A stretch of DNA of 64,000 bases from Desmodus rotundus (taxonomy: Eukaryota; Chordata; Mammalia; Chiroptera; Phyllostomidae), in contig NC_071398.1 in NCBI RefSeq assembly GCF_022682495.2, forward strand, positions 99,741,880-99,805,879, in the 5' to 3' direction. Every line of letters begins with the position of its first letter. Within the stretch, counting starts at the first letter, position 1. Made by a program: the position numbers and the translations under genes. The notes under the pieces were generated by a model. That model saw only the letters and a list, made by a program, of their open reading frames with translations, made no database searches and was not told where the DNA came from. Shown here piece after piece: positions 34,906-45,967 of this stretch.

Positions 34906-35045
34906 TCAATGCGGCCGGCTGCTGGACTCCGAGGCCTGCCTCTTGCGTGCAGGGGTGTAGCCGTTGAGATAGCCGTTGGTCTGCCGCTTGGACAGCCCTC
35001 CGTTCAGGATGTCCTGGATGTGCTGCACGATGAGGTTGATGGCCA
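34906..35045 (-). CDS. UCK2: UCK2 coding exon 7 (3' coding end and stop)
   Basis: 140 coding nt after the acceptor CCCCCCAG. It encodes [17 protein letters not shown], then a polar tail with Lys-Arg-Gln, Asn-Gly-Tyr-Leu-Asn-Gly-Tyr and a serine-rich end SESSSRPH. The TGA stop is at 34906-34908. The tail is outside the kinase core and is the least conserved part of UCK2. The total length reaches exactly 261 residues if exon 1 supplies 33. Confidence 0.96.
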
Positions 35046-38000
35046 CTGGGGGGCGGAGACGGGCAGGGCGTTAGGGACACGCCCAGGGCAGACGCTGCGT
35101 GTGGGCGTGGGCAGGAGGTAAACCACGCCTCCAAGTCCCCCATGGGGCCCTCCACCTCCCGCCCTGGAAGCTTCCCAGAGTAAGACAGGCAAGACCTGGG
35201 ACCCACGAAGCCCTTAACAGACGGGCTTCCTAGCAGATGATCAGACTCGGCGGCGTGGAAATAACCAGCGAAAATCCTGCCCTCACTCTGTCTCTACCCC
35301 GTGAGCCGAGACCCGCCCCCGGGAACCCCCCCTCCCCCCCCCCCCCCCCCCCCCCGGCTTCCCCGCCCAGCACAGCGGCCCCACTGAAGGCCCTCTCCTC
35401 CACACAGACTCCAGTGTGGGACTCCCTTTTCTTACCCTTAGAAACAAATTATGAAAACAACTGACTAATGTCACCAAAACCAGACAGACGTCAAGTGCTT
35501 CCCGGGGGAGGGGGGGCACAAAGAGCCACACGTCTCCCCGTTCTGTCCTGATTGTGCCAATTCACCCGCTTGTGGGGACCCAAAGACAGACCCGGGGGAG
35601 GGGCCGCTCTGCAAAACGTGACTGTCGAGAAAAGGGAAGAAAGGCTGAGAGATGGTGGGAGACAGAGCGAAATGGTCACTGCTGGGACGAACTCCCAAGT
35701 GGCTCGGCAACATGTAACCGTTTTAAAGGAAGAAAAATTGGAATAAATTATAAAGAGGGCGAGGAGACAGGGCCTTTCCAGCTTCCTATTTCAGCCTGTG
35801 AATAACGTTCCACGTGTGTGCCCAGGTACCTGTTCAGGGGCCTGTGCCCGAGGCTGCCGGGTGGGCGGAACTCCTTTGTCACCACAGTGGGTCCCCACAC
35901 CCTGCCCCCAACCACGCGCCCCGAAAGGACTCACCTAGATTGTCGACGCCCCTGGGGATGATCACATCCGCGTACTTCTTTGTCTGGGGAAAGATATTTG
36001 CAAAGCATTACCCAGGCGTTCAGAGACACTGGCCTCCGGGGGGGGGGGGGGTCGGTGGGGAAGGGGCCCTTTTGTCTGCTGAGCGTGGAGGGTGGCCGGA
36101 ACTTTTTACCCACTTTATCTGAGTGATACTGAATCAGCTTTTCCTGGAGTTCTCGTCATGAACGTCCAGCCTGCTCAGGGAGCGGGGCCTTTGAGGCTGC
36201 ACCTGCAGCTACAGCTCTAGCACGAGGAGGGGCAGGAACCGGTAGCGCCCAACCCGGCGGGGTTGGGGGGGGGTGGGGACCTCGGGGCCACCATGCCTGG
36301 CCAATTGAGGTGTTCCCAGTGGGCCCCTTGCACTGGCTCTGTTAACACAGTTTTTTTCGAAGGCACACTTAGCACAGTCCTTTTTTTTTTTTTTTTAATT
36401 TACTGAGATTCTGTGCACCCCCTCTGTCTGGGTGGGTAACTAGGTTTAGGGTGGGACCCCCCAGAACAATGTCTTGCGTCCACGGGCATCTCTCCTCTGC
36501 AGCATCCAGACCAGCACAGCTGAAGCAGACCCTCATCAGGGCCCAGCCCAGCCTGACCCAGGCAGACAGGCCCGTCCAAGCCCCGGGCTGACTTGGGAGT
36601 GGCCCCCTCTTGCCTGGGCCCACAGTGGCTGGGCAGCGGGAGCCACCCAGGCCCCGTCTGTGCAGAACTCCGAGCTCCGTCACAACTGCGTGAACCGGCA
36701 GGGCACGGGCGGTGAGCTGTAAACACATTCACTCTGCGTTGGTCATTACGTGGCCCAGAGCCCAGGCGGTGCTCAGGTGGCCAGCGGGTGGATGGATGGA
36801 TAGAATTTCACAGCTGCTTGACCGCTCTGCCCACTTCCCAGAAACCTAATCCTGCAACCCGATCCACCAGGGTTACTCACACTGACTCAGCCTGCCCAGC
36901 CCTGACCGGAAACAAAATTCCAGTCTGCTCTGATGCAAGACCCACTGACAGACTTGCAGAAGCGAAGGCAGGGTGGGAGCCTGTTTTCCCAGGAGAGGAG
37001 GAAGGAAGAACTGCTAGGAGACGTGGAGAAAATGCCCACCTCGGCCTCACCTGCACCTCTTCTCAAAGCCCTCATAGCCCCGGCCCCCACAGGTGACCCC
37101 CAGACCCGTCTGGGTCGCCCCACTGCCCTTCTCAGAGCAGAGCCCTTGGGGAGTTAGACCAGGCCTTGGTCAGCCTGGGGAAGACACATGACCCGAGTGT
37201 GGGAGCCCCCTCCTCCACCGCAGCCCGCCCCCCACCCCCGTCCCTGGTGGTCTCCCCCATATTCACTGTCTTTCGCCAGGAAGCTGAGGGTGTGTCCTGG
37301 GCTCAGGGCTGTTCCAAAAAAGCCAAAAGCTCCCCACACCCAACCTCCCTTCACAGAAAGATCTCGCTGGAGTCCCGGCTGCCAGGACCAACAGCTCTGG
37401 GCCAGGACAGACGCACAGAAGCTTCCGTAGCATGGCACCCTTCCCAACGGGGATACATATGGGCCGAGACCAGCTCAATGCAGGCTTGGCCTCAGTGACG
37501 GAGGGTCAGAAGGAAGACCCCACAGCTGAGTGCCCTGCACACACTCCACCCACCGTGCACCCTTCCCAGGTCCAAACGGCCGAGTCTGTCCCGAGATGTC
37601 ACACACCTTCAACGAAGGGCCACACCAGGAGCCCAGCCAGGAGACAGAGAGCTCGCTAGGACCGAACAGCACGGCCCTAAGTGCCCCGACAGTGACAGTC
37701 GGGACAGAGCTGGAGGATGCTGGGAAGGATCCACTAGAGGCCACTTTCCCCGGTCCCAGGACAGAGGGGACACTCCTCCAAAGTACACCGTGAGCCCCGG
37801 CTCCTCCACGCCACCCCTGCGCGTGTGTGTGACTAAGTCTTAAATTCTGAATTCGATGGAAACCCAACCGGGACGTGACTCACCGGCAAGCAGAATTCCT
37901 CGAAGGCGGGCTTGACGAAGGTGATGTACTGGGATAAAATCTGCTCCAGGTCCCGCCCCCTTTCACTGATGTCTCTTAACACTGCGGGAGAAGGTGAGAC

Positions 38001-38635
38001 AGGAATCAGAGAGCGTGCCGGGGCCCAGGCACGCCTGCTTTCGGGAGGCCGACCCGGCTCACAGGCGCCACGATGCCTTTGGACGGCCCACCAGCCGGGT
38101 CCCGAGAGGTGACTGAGAGCAGGGCACCTGCGGCTTTAGGAACAACACGTCTCATCGCCGCGTCTTGCTGCAGTTATGTTCTGCGACAGCATGTGCTCTC
38201 TGAGGCAGAGGCTGCCCACGGGCTCCGCGGTTCAAGTAGCACTTGACCCCAGCCAAGTGCAGCATGAACAATCCTGGAGAGCTTCCTACAGGGGGTGGTG
38301 GGGCTTCCTAGTGAGTGGGCCAGGGTGCCCACCGACTCCTGTCCCATGCACCTGCTGCCTTCCAGCGGCCCTCTGCTGACGTGCCCACCTCGTCCTGCCC
38401 CTCTTACTGCCCCCCACTTCAGGCCCTGCATGGGGGAAGCAGGCTGGGGCCCATCTGAAGCTGGCCTTCCACCTAGTCGTGTGCTGAGATTTGCAAAAAG
38501 AAAACCACTTAGTGTGCCCTGGCCCGGTGGCTCGGTTGGTTGGAGAGCCATCCTATGTACCGAAAGGTTTCCAGTTCCATCCCTGGTCAGGGCACACCCC
38601 CAGGTTGCAGGCTCGATCCCCAGGAGGCAACCAAT

Positions 38636-38684
<49 letters not shown>

Positions 38685-41600
38685 AACTCAATAAAAATGG
38701 GTGAGGATTTAAAAAAACACAATCCCTGCAGTGCGGATGAGGAAACCACGGGGTGGGAGCAATGCGCGGGCCAATCCGGGGACGCAGCCAGACTGACCAA
38801 ACTCATTCCGTTCTGCTCCCCGCCCCCTGCAGTGCTATTTGGGGTCATTCAGACTCCTTTTCACCTAACATGGAAAGGGTCCACCCGAGGAAGAGACGGG
38901 AACCCAGGCCCCACCCCAGTCCCCCCCAAACTTAGTAGTGAGCTGCTGGGGAGGACGGGAATGGTCATCCTGCAGTTTCTGCCCCAGGGCAGAGACACTG
39001 GGGCTCTAAAGGCCCATCCTCCTCCAGTCCTGGGATCCCTCCACGGAGCTGTCACCGAGAACTGGCCGGGACCCTCCCCTCCACAAGAGCAGCACTGGTT
39101 ACCGAGTCACAGCCAGGTCACAACTCGCTCCTGGGCCGTCAGGACACAGGGCCAAGCCAAGTGCCGAGTCTGAACAAGCTCTTGGCACAGAGCCGAAACC
39201 ACGGGGACTCAAAGCCAGCTGCCTGGCCGTCACTGTGACCTGGCCCAACTGGGCCAGGACAGGTCCAGCCAGAGGCGGGTCAAGGGCAGGACACTGCATG
39301 CCCACCCAGCTGCCCTGCGTGCACCCCGGCCCATCAAAAGCCACTGTACCCCTTTTGCTCAGCCAAAGCTGTGAACACAAGCCAGAAGGACTGAGAATCA
39401 ATATAATTCCTCCACTGCCCCAGGCCCCTGTCCGGGTTCTTCTGGGTCCCCAGGAGTGTGAGGGTGAGTGGCAAGAGGCCCCTATGAGAAGGGCAAACAC
39501 CTCTCCAGGGCTGCAGGACTCACGAGGTGTGACAGGCAGATAAAACCAGGGAGCTGGGTCAAGCCCGCAGGAATGTCCCCGTGACCCGCAGCTGCTTCTG
39601 ACTAAGCATGGCCCCCACCCCACACAGAGCGCACGCCAGGCCAGCCCTTGGCCCCGCGTGGACGGAGACTGGATCTGTAGAAACAGCCGTGGAAAGTCCC
39701 ACAGATGCCCCAGGGAAGTGCCACCAGCACCTTCCCGGGAGCTAGGGGAAGGAAGGCAGGGCTCCTGAGCTGAGCCCACAAGACCCCAGGGGGCCGCCAT
39801 CCCCAACTTCCCAGAAGAGCCAGAACAAGCGAGGGCTGGAGGAGTAGCAGTTCAAACCCCCCCACGACTCTCCGCTTGAGTGACAGGCTGAGATCCGCCT
39901 GCCGTCCAGGGCCAAGGCTGTGACACGGGATGCAGTTCAAATTCCCTGGGTGGTGCCTTGGCCCCTCCCCCACACTTCTGCACCTCCTGCTGGGGCCACC
40001 AGCTCCTGGGGACCAGTCCCCACAGAGCCCCACCTGCCACCGCAGGCAAAGCAGATTTCAGGGCCCATCCGACCGGTATATATTGAAGAATGCCCCTGCG
40101 TTACTTCCGCTGTCCCAGGAGAACAAAGCAGCCGATGATGGATGGAGAATGAGCTGCAAAGCGGTAAAAGCAGAGCTTGCCTGCGGCCACCCCGATGCCG
40201 AACGGTGCGGTCAGTTCGCACGACTTGCGTTTCTCCTCCCGGACCCCAGGCTGTCGTGCCCCCCGTGATGTGCGAGTGAACTCGGATTGGGTTTGTGACT
40301 TACGTGATCAGCCAGCCCTGGGGCAGACGCACGAGGGACAGTCACACTCGGGCCTCAACTATCACAAAAGGCCATGCAGCTCTCAGCTGGCCAGGGTCAC
40401 GACCCTAAAACCCGTCCTGTCTCCCTATTACCCCAAAGAAATCCGAACCTGGGAGGGGGGGGTCTCAAGAGCCACCAGCGTCACAAACCAGCTGGAGCGC
40501 TGCTGGGACTGAATCCAGGGTCCCCCTGCCTTTTCCGCCCACCCCCTCCCCAGCCCCCTGGGGCAGAAGTCACACGCCAGCCAACAGCACAGCCCTGGAC
40601 CCACTTCTCCACGCGCTGCCGTTCCGTGTACAGCTCCCGCAAGGAGACTAGAGCTGGGTGAACTGCGCGTCTCCCGGGTGCTGAGGTCGGAGGGCTCTGA
40701 GCTGGACGCACAAACCCCAACCTGCCACTGGGGGCTGGGGGTTGGGAGCTGACCTGGTCATTCCCGAGTCTCCACGCCAGGCCTGAGGCAGCTCTCGTTC
40801 CACCCTCGGCCTCCACATGCCCCGGGCTCTGCTGGGTCCTCTCCCACCTCTCTGCCACCCACTAGCACCTCCCACGGCGATGATATGAAAGCTGCCTGTC
40901 GTCCAGATTGGTGAAGCATGCCTCCCACAGGCCCCGTGTGCAGGGTTTCACATGTGTGCACATATATACACGTGTCCATGGGTGCTTTGTGTGCATGGCT
41001 GTGCACTTGTGTGAGTTTTTGCGCCATGTACCCCTGTGGGTTGCCCAGGTCACCGCCCACCATACCCAAGTCTTGGCCCCCTTGCCCCATGCAGCTGCCG
41101 AGCTGCGCTCATCGCCCCACAGAGCCGAACCCGGGCATGGCTCCCAGCCCACGGGCAGCTCTGTCTCCAAGACCCCGGCTGTGCTCACTGAGGTCTGCGG
41201 AAGGAACAATCTGCTTTCTGGACAGGGACAAATGTCACTGGAGAGCTTTCTGGAAAGAAAAGGGCTAGAGAAGCTGAGGAGGCCAGCACCGCAGGCATGG
41301 GCGCCCCCACCCCCTGGGCCCTGTGCCTAGCTCCCACATCTCCACCTGGATGCCTGCTGGAACCTCACAAGAACCAGCATCCAACCAGAGGTTTTTCCGG
41401 CGAAACCAGAACATAAATGTCTTCTTTCACCAACCACTGTGAGCTCACAAGCCCCTTGTTACCACAGTAAGCACCTAATCCCTTCTCAAATGTAACCGAG
41501 CGTCCGGGCAGCAGGCCATCCCGGTGCCATCCTGGGCGTGTGCGGCTGGGCGCCGAGCGGCCAACAGGGCTGCGGAGGCACCGCGGACGCACCTCTGCGG

Positions 41601-43637
41601 GAGAGCCGGGTGTCCGCGTCCGTGTCCACGAAGAGCTTCATCTGGAACAGGTCCCGCACCTCCTGCGAGTAGAAGGCCAAAATGCCCTCGAAGAGCACCA
41701 CGTCCGCGGGGTACACGGTGACCGTCTCCTCCTTCCTGCGGGCACAGGGCAGGGCCAGGCTGAGCGGGCCGGGCACCCAGGGACAGGAGCCAGAACCTTG
41801 CGGGGAGCCGGGGCCCTCCCCTCAGACTTCCCACAGGGCACGCGCAGCCCGACGCAGCCCTCGGTCCCTCGGGAGGCCCAGCCGGTCTGAGCTTTCAGCG
41901 TGAAGCAGACTCAGAGGGCAGACGTGCCCGCCCCTCAGACTGAAAACACCTGCTGCAGAATGGAGACCAGAGACAGAAGTGGACGCACTGCCTCTTTTTC
42001 TCCAAAGGCGTCTGCAGCGATGTGCTCGGGCATTGCCCGCTCAAAACCAGCAGCTTCCCTTCCCTGCCCACTCAAAACCAGCGGCTCAGTTTCCTCCCAG
42101 CAACCCCACCCCTCCCCCAGTCCTGGGGCGACTGGAAGCACGGAGGAAGGGACTGAAGAAAGTTCCAGCTGCCCCCAACGAACCCACCCCCCAACTCCAG
42201 CGAACACATCTGAACTGTTCCAAGAAGTGCCTGGATGACGCCCCGACCCGTGCCGCTGCCACCGCCCTTCCCGGACAGGCGGCCGTGGGCATGGGCAGGC
42301 GAGGAGCGTGGCCGGGAGCCCGCGCAGCGGCTCACTCACCGGGAATGGGAGACGAAGTCGTACACGGGGATCTGCACCGTCTTCCCCTCGGTGATCTCTC
42401 TGAGGGTTTTGAGGATGAGCTCGTTGTCAAAGGCATCTGAAGGAGATCAAACTGCTAAGACGCTCTTCGTTTCAAAAATGACCTCTCCGTACCCGCGCAC
42501 AGGGCACCCCTCCAAGCCTGTCCTTCACGTCTGGTACCACACTCTGGAGAGGCATGTCCTCCTTCCCCCCAAGAAACCCAGATTTCTGCCCAAAGCAGAA
42601 TGCAGACTCCGTGTCTCAGAATGTGTGCATGAGCTCCGAGAAGCGGATTTTTCCTTCTGCCTCAGAGTCCCCCCCGGACTCGGGGCTGCTCTCCTCTCTC
42701 TCAGTTCGGTGGCCGTCCTGGGATGCACACACGTCCACCTGGAAAGCTCCCCAGGACCTGGGGGAAGCAGCAGGCACCATGCCCGCCAGCTCCAATTCAA
42801 CAACTAAAGAACCCCCAGCCGTCCTGGCTGGTGTGGCTCAGTGGATTGAGCACCAGCCTACAAACCAAAGGGTTGCTGGTTCGATTCCCAGTCAGGGCAC
42901 ATGCCTGGGTTGCAGGTCATTTGCCCAGTAGGGGGCATTAGAGAGGTAACCATATATTGATGTTTCTGTCCCTCTCTGTCTCCCTCTCTTCCCCTTTCTC
43001 TAAAAAATAAATAAATGCAATCTTAAAAAAAAAAAAAAAAGAACACCCACCCTTTCCAAAGGGGCAGTTTGCTTCGGACTGTCCAGGCAAAAGTGGTTCA
43101 GACAGCCACCCCGGGGCCCCCCCGCCCTTCTGCCGGCCAGTGAGTCTGACACCCACACGTCCGCACAGTGTCGGGTGCCAGGGACATTGAGACTGACAGG
43201 CTGCTTCAGAGCAGAGAGGACAGGACCACCAGCCATACACGGTCTCTCCTGGGTCTGGCCCATCTCGAGTGACAGGCTCACACAGGGTCACCTCATCCAG
43301 GACACAGATCCCACGAGAATTTGGGGAGCCAAGCACTGTGTGTTGCTTCCCCCGCAGCCCCGCCAGGACCTTGCAAGGCTCCCATCAGCCCCCATTTCCA
43401 GATGGGAAACAGCAAGATCAGGCGGCTCCCCCACCAACCAACACCCCCGCCCATGCCCCTTTGAGCCCCCAGCTCACCCGGGTGATCGAAGTTGAACTGG
43501 CCCTTTAGGGCTTTGGCCTTCTGCTCCGAAGTGAGGACACGGTAGAAGCTGTCCTGGCTCAGGATGACCACCTGCTTCTGGCGGTAGTCCACCTCGTTCT
43601 GGCCCAGGAGCTGCACGATCTTCGCGCACACGGAGGA
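34906..43637 (-). CDS. UCK2: Uridine-cytidine kinase 2 (partial: exons 2-7 of 7)
   Basis: UCK2 phosphorylates uridine and cytidine to UMP and CMP with ATP. It is the rate-limiting step of pyrimidine salvage, acts in the cytosol as a homotetramer, and also activates nucleoside analogues. Six exons splice with canonical GT-AG sites into one open frame of 228 codons plus stop, ending in SRPH. Numbered as in the 261-residue human protein, the exons place known active-site residues correctly: catalytic Asp62 in SQDSFYR, Phe83-Asp84, Tyr112, His117, Arg166, Arg169, Arg174, Arg176 and Gln184. UCK1 is less likely because the sequence matches remembered UCK2 almost throughout, with a few substitutions such as Arg99 and Val212. 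Residues 1-33, with the Walker A GGTASGK, are missing because exon 1 lies beyond the window. No frameshift or stop is seen, so this is a functional gene and not a processed copy. Confidence 0.97.
35046..35934 (-). other. UCK2: UCK2 intron 6
   Basis: 889 bp with GT-AG ends. It contains a C22 run on the plus strand (35334-35355), which is G22 in the pre-mRNA. No SINE or LINE is recognised. Confidence 0.9.
35334..35355. repeat. Homopolymer C22 (G22 in the transcript)
   Basis: An uninterrupted run of 22 C on the plus strand, preceded by CCCCCCT. It sits in UCK2 intron 6, about 290 bp upstream (in gene sense) of exon 7. In RNA it is a G-run able to form quadruplexes. Read errors in such runs are common. 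Confidence 0.9.
35935..35983 (-). CDS. UCK2: UCK2 coding exon 6
   Basis: A short 49-nt exon, acceptor CTTTCCCCAG, donor GTGAGT. It encodes [16 protein letters not shown] plus the first base of Val216. Residue 212 is Val where I recall Ala in human. The IIPRG motif is the usual C-terminal core strand of uridine kinases. Confidence 0.96.
35984..37883 (-). other. UCK2: UCK2 intron 5
   Basis: 1900 bp with GT-AG ends. It holds a G14 run (36038-36051) and a T18 run (36381-36398, A18 in the transcript) followed by possible old-repeat sequence I could not classify. No coding exon is recognised. Confidence 0.88.
37884..37981 (-). CDS. UCK2: UCK2 coding exon 5
   Basis: 98 nt, acceptor TTCTCCCGCAG, donor GTGAGT. 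It encodes [18 protein letters not shown] and continues to FEEFCLP. This is the lid region, with Arg169, Arg174, Arg176 and Gln184, which bind phosphate and the feedback inhibitor in the family. It is in phase with exons 4 and 6, and each junction codon restores the expected residue. Confidence 0.97.
37982..41592 (-). other. UCK2: UCK2 intron 4
   Basis: 3611 bp, the largest internal intron seen. It contains a SINE with a TC22 microsatellite (38516-38715) and a TG/CA-rich patch around 40930-41030. Open frames on both strands (for example 39099-39806 minus) show no recognisable domain and are treated as chance. Confidence 0.88.
38516..38715 (+). mobile_element. tRNA-derived SINE, second family, with TC22 expansion
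   Basis: The head reads GCCCTGGCCCGGTGGCTCGG with TTGGTTGGAG (A-box-like), followed by a B-box-like GTTCCATCCCTGGTCAGGGC. The pyrimidine body has expanded to a (TC)22 tract (38639-38682). It ends in an A-rich tail after AATAAAAATGG. It is antisense to UCK2 in intron 4. Confidence 0.85.
41521..41880. promoter_or_regulatory. CpG-dense island over UCK2 exon 4
   Basis: By hand count there are about 35 CpG dinucleotides in these 360 bases, in a strongly GC-rich context. That is roughly one per 10 bp, with observed/expected near 0.8. It is far above the surrounding introns. It covers exon 4 and the first 145 bp of intron 3 in coordinates. Whether it is an unmethylated intragenic island or only GC-biased codon use cannot be told from sequence. 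Confidence 0.6.
41593..41735 (-). CDS. UCK2: UCK2 coding exon 4 (CpG-dense)
   Basis: 143 nt, acceptor GTGCCCGCAG, donor GTGCGT. It encodes [20 protein letters not shown], with the Walker-B-like VVLFEG strand, then [18 protein letters not shown] ending at Arg166. It is strikingly rich in CpG at third codon positions compared with the neighbouring exons (see findings). It ends after one base of Val167. Confidence 0.97.
41736..42339 (-). other. UCK2: UCK2 intron 3
   Basis: 604 bp with GT-AG ends. The part next to exon 4 (41736-41880) continues the CpG-dense block. No mobile element is recognised. Confidence 0.9.
42340..42436 (-). CDS. UCK2: UCK2 coding exon 3
   Basis: 97 nt, acceptor CTCCTTCAG, donor GTGAGT. 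It completes Asp87 and encodes the [11 protein letters not shown] helix and the [10 protein letters not shown] segment. Tyr112 and His117 of this segment contact the base of uridine or cytidine in the family. It ends after two bases of Arg119. Residue 99 is Arg where I recall Lys in human, a conservative change. Confidence 0.97.
42437..43477 (-). other. UCK2: UCK2 intron 2
   Basis: 1041 bp with GT-AG ends, interrupted by one full-length Ves-type SINE at 42821-43040 in antisense orientation. Nothing else is recognised. Confidence 0.9.
42821..43040 (+). mobile_element. Full-length Ves-type SINE
   Basis: The complete element has the head CCTGGCTGGTGTGGCTCAGT, the B-box GGTTCGATTCCCAGTCAGGG, ATTGATGTTTCTGTCCCTCT, an AAATAAATAAATG stretch and a terminal A16 tail. 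It is tRNA-derived and mobilised by L1. It is antisense to UCK2 in intron 2. Confidence 0.93.
43478..43637 (-). CDS. UCK2: UCK2 coding exon 2
   Basis: 160 nt, preceded by the acceptor CTCCCCACAG and followed by the donor GTGAGC. It begins in phase 0 with Ser-Ser-Val-Cys, the end of the P-loop (Ser34 onward), and ends after the first base of an Asp codon. It carries the [18 protein letters not shown] strand, with catalytic Asp62, and the FNFDHP segment that touches the nucleoside (Phe83, Asp84). The upstream intron holds no visible exon 1 up to the window edge. Confidence 0.97.
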
Positions 43638-44959
43638 CTGTGGGGAGAGAACGTCGCGAGTGGAGGGATGCCCGCAGCAAGGGCTCGGGGCACAAGAGCC
43701 CAAGGCTGCCGCCTCGTGTGCTGATGAGAGGCTGAGGGACAGCGTGCATCTGCTGGGAGGGAGTCGGGGGGGCTCCCCCCGTCTGCAACACAGCTTGCTA
43801 CTCTTGGGCTTCCGCGGTGAAGGTGGGAGGGCCGCTGTTTCTCCCCCCTCTCCCTCCACACAGCCTTTCCCAAAGCGCCAATAAAAGCCTGCACGGGCTC
43901 CTGCTCCCCTGCTCGTGCCCTGAGATGCTCACACAGAAAAGGCAGCGGAGTGGAAAGCGAGCCCATGATGGCATGCTGATGGGCCAGATGGCTCCGGTCG
44001 TGAAGTGACTAAGTGTTCACAGGACATCGCTCAGCATGCTGCACCTCCCCTCCCAGCACACACACACAATCTCTCTATAGCAACAGGATCCGCACCCGCT
44101 GCAGAGCTCAGCTGGTCCCCAGGAAAGCCAGGCGTGGCGTTCACCCTGCCTCTGCCACCTCAGCCATGGGTCCTTCACCCTCACGGTAAACCAGGTGCCA
44201 GTTCACGGACACGTGGAGCTGGAGTGACCTGGGACACCAACACCTATGGCAACGTCGGGGAAGCCATTCCCAAATGAACTTGAACCCACAGGCTCCGTTT
44301 CAAACAGGCCAGCGAAGCCCTGGGCACTGCTGAGTGGGGCACGGGACACAGAGAGAGAGGCTCATGTTACTCTTCTCCCCACTGGGGTGTAGTCTGAATT
44401 TTTACACAGTCGGGGGAAGGGGCCACCCCAGCGGTCTTCTCCTGCCTGAATGCCCCCTGGCTGCGTCCCCCTCACTTTTCCCTGGGTCCCCTTGTCACAG
44501 GCACGAGAGGGCTCTGCAAGGTGTCCTATTCCCTTAAGAAAGGAAAGAACTTGTTAACCGCTCGGGTGCAAGCAGGTGGCCATGAGCCTACAGCATGGTA
44601 AGGAGTGAGCAACTTCGGGGTGGGCGCGGGGCGGCCAGGACTGAAAGTAATTACAGTCGCCGAGACAAACTCCAGGGACCCCACATATAGGCGGCATCCA
44701 GTCAAAGTCAGAGAGATGAAACACAGAGAGGAGGGTGGCAAGCAGGGGCCTGGCGCGGGGGCGGGGAGAGAGGTTTCGAGATCCGGTTTCAGTCTTGGGT
44801 GACAGAGTTCTGGGGAGCGGCTGCCCAGCCACGTGAATGCATCTAACACGACCACAATGTCCACTTGAACGTGGTTAAGGCGGAGAAGTTTCTGTTAGGC
44901 CCTATTTTGCCACGATGAAAAATAACGACTCTTATTACTCTAAGAGTCTGCCCGTAACA

Positions 44960-45100
44960 GGCAGCTTCCTGTTTTGCTGGGTACTGGGCTCACCTTTCTT
45001 TAACACGATCTCGTTTACTGATTACCACCTTATACGATGACAATTATTACTATACCCGCTCTTCTGGTGGTGAGGACTCGGTGTGGGAAGCCGAACCGGC
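44960..45100 (-). mobile_element. MIR-like fragment
   Basis: AACACGATCTCGTTTACTGA, then CAATTATTACTATACCCGCT and GGTGGTGAGGACTCGG resemble the MIR core in reverse. Confidence 0.45.
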
Positions 45101-45596
45101 ATGAGGCCGAGTGGCAGTGGAGCCCTGGGCTGCAACCCAAACAGCCAGACCCACAACCCGCCTCCCGGGCTCACTGACCCTCCCAACCGGGGCCGGAGCC
45201 AGGCTCAGCTTTGCCGTGTCTCCTCCACACGCAGCGCAAGGCTGGGTGCAGGATACACCCTGCCCCTGCGCCTTCTAACACGTTATCCCAACGGGGGGCA
45301 GCTGGGGGGAGGGGTGATAAGCCAGCCGGCCGCGGGGCTGCGTCTGAAGACCAAGCTAGGACCAGGCCAGTAGGAAGTTCTCTTCAGGAAAAGAAAAGCC
45401 CCAGGAAATCACGAGATGCTGTCAGGCTACTTTCTCCTGGTGCGGACACAGACTTCGAGAACCAGTCATGTGCAGTGACTTGCTCAGTGGCCGGGAGGCT
45501 AACGGCAAACAGGCCGCGCTTCTCACTATTCCACAGCCAAAGTCTCACAGCTCCGTCAGTTCATCCCGTGTCTACAGAGCGGGCCTGGGGCGGGGC

Positions 45597-45610
45597 GGGG
45601 GGGGGGGGGG
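45597..45610. repeat. Homopolymer G14 in a G-rich patch
   Basis: GGGGCGGGGCG-type sequence leads into G14, then AGGGGACG. It is quadruplex-prone on the plus strand. Confidence 0.88.
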
Positions 45611-45758
45611 AGGGGACGAGATGGGGAGGGAATCAGCCAGAAATCGGGTGCTGCTCTGTCCTCCTCCATCCCGGAAGTCCACATGCACGTGAAATTTCAT
45701 ACGGTTTCCTGGAACCACCACGGCAGGCAGGTGATCTGTTTGTCAAGAAGCTAGAAGA

Positions 45759-45967
45759 GCCCTGGCTGGTGTGGCTCCAGTGGATTGAGTGAACCAAAGT
45801 GTCGCCGGTTCGATTCCCTCTCAGGGCGCATGCCTGGGTTGCAGGCCAGGCCCCCAGTGGGGTGGCATGTGAGAGGCAACCACACATTGATGTTTCTCTC
45901 CCTCTCTTCCTCCTTTCCCCCATCTCTAAAAGTAAATAAGTAAAATCTTGAAAAAAAAAAAAAAAAA
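45759..45967 (+). mobile_element. Full-length Ves-type SINE with 10-bp target duplication
   Basis: GCCCTGGCTGGTGTGGCTCC head, GGTTCGATTCCCTCTCAGGG B-box, a TTTCTCTCCCTCTCTTCC body and a long A tail. It is flanked by AGCTAGAAGA at 45749-45758 and 45976-45985, a perfect target-site duplication. A small deletion lies in the head between the A and B boxes. Antisense in UCK2 intron 1. Confidence 0.93.

Noticed and set aside
38295..39173. 292-residue plus-strand open frame
   Set aside because: It runs through a SINE and a TC22 microsatellite (Ser-Leu repeat).
39099..39806. 235-residue minus-strand frame in UCK2 intron 4
   Set aside because: No domain and no good splice sites, and the UCK2 reading frame is complete without it.
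42821..43040. tRNA gene, from A- and B-box matches in SINE heads here and elsewhere
   Set aside because: The heads lack a full cloverleaf and are followed by SINE bodies and A tails. They are tRNA-derived SINEs, not tRNA genes.
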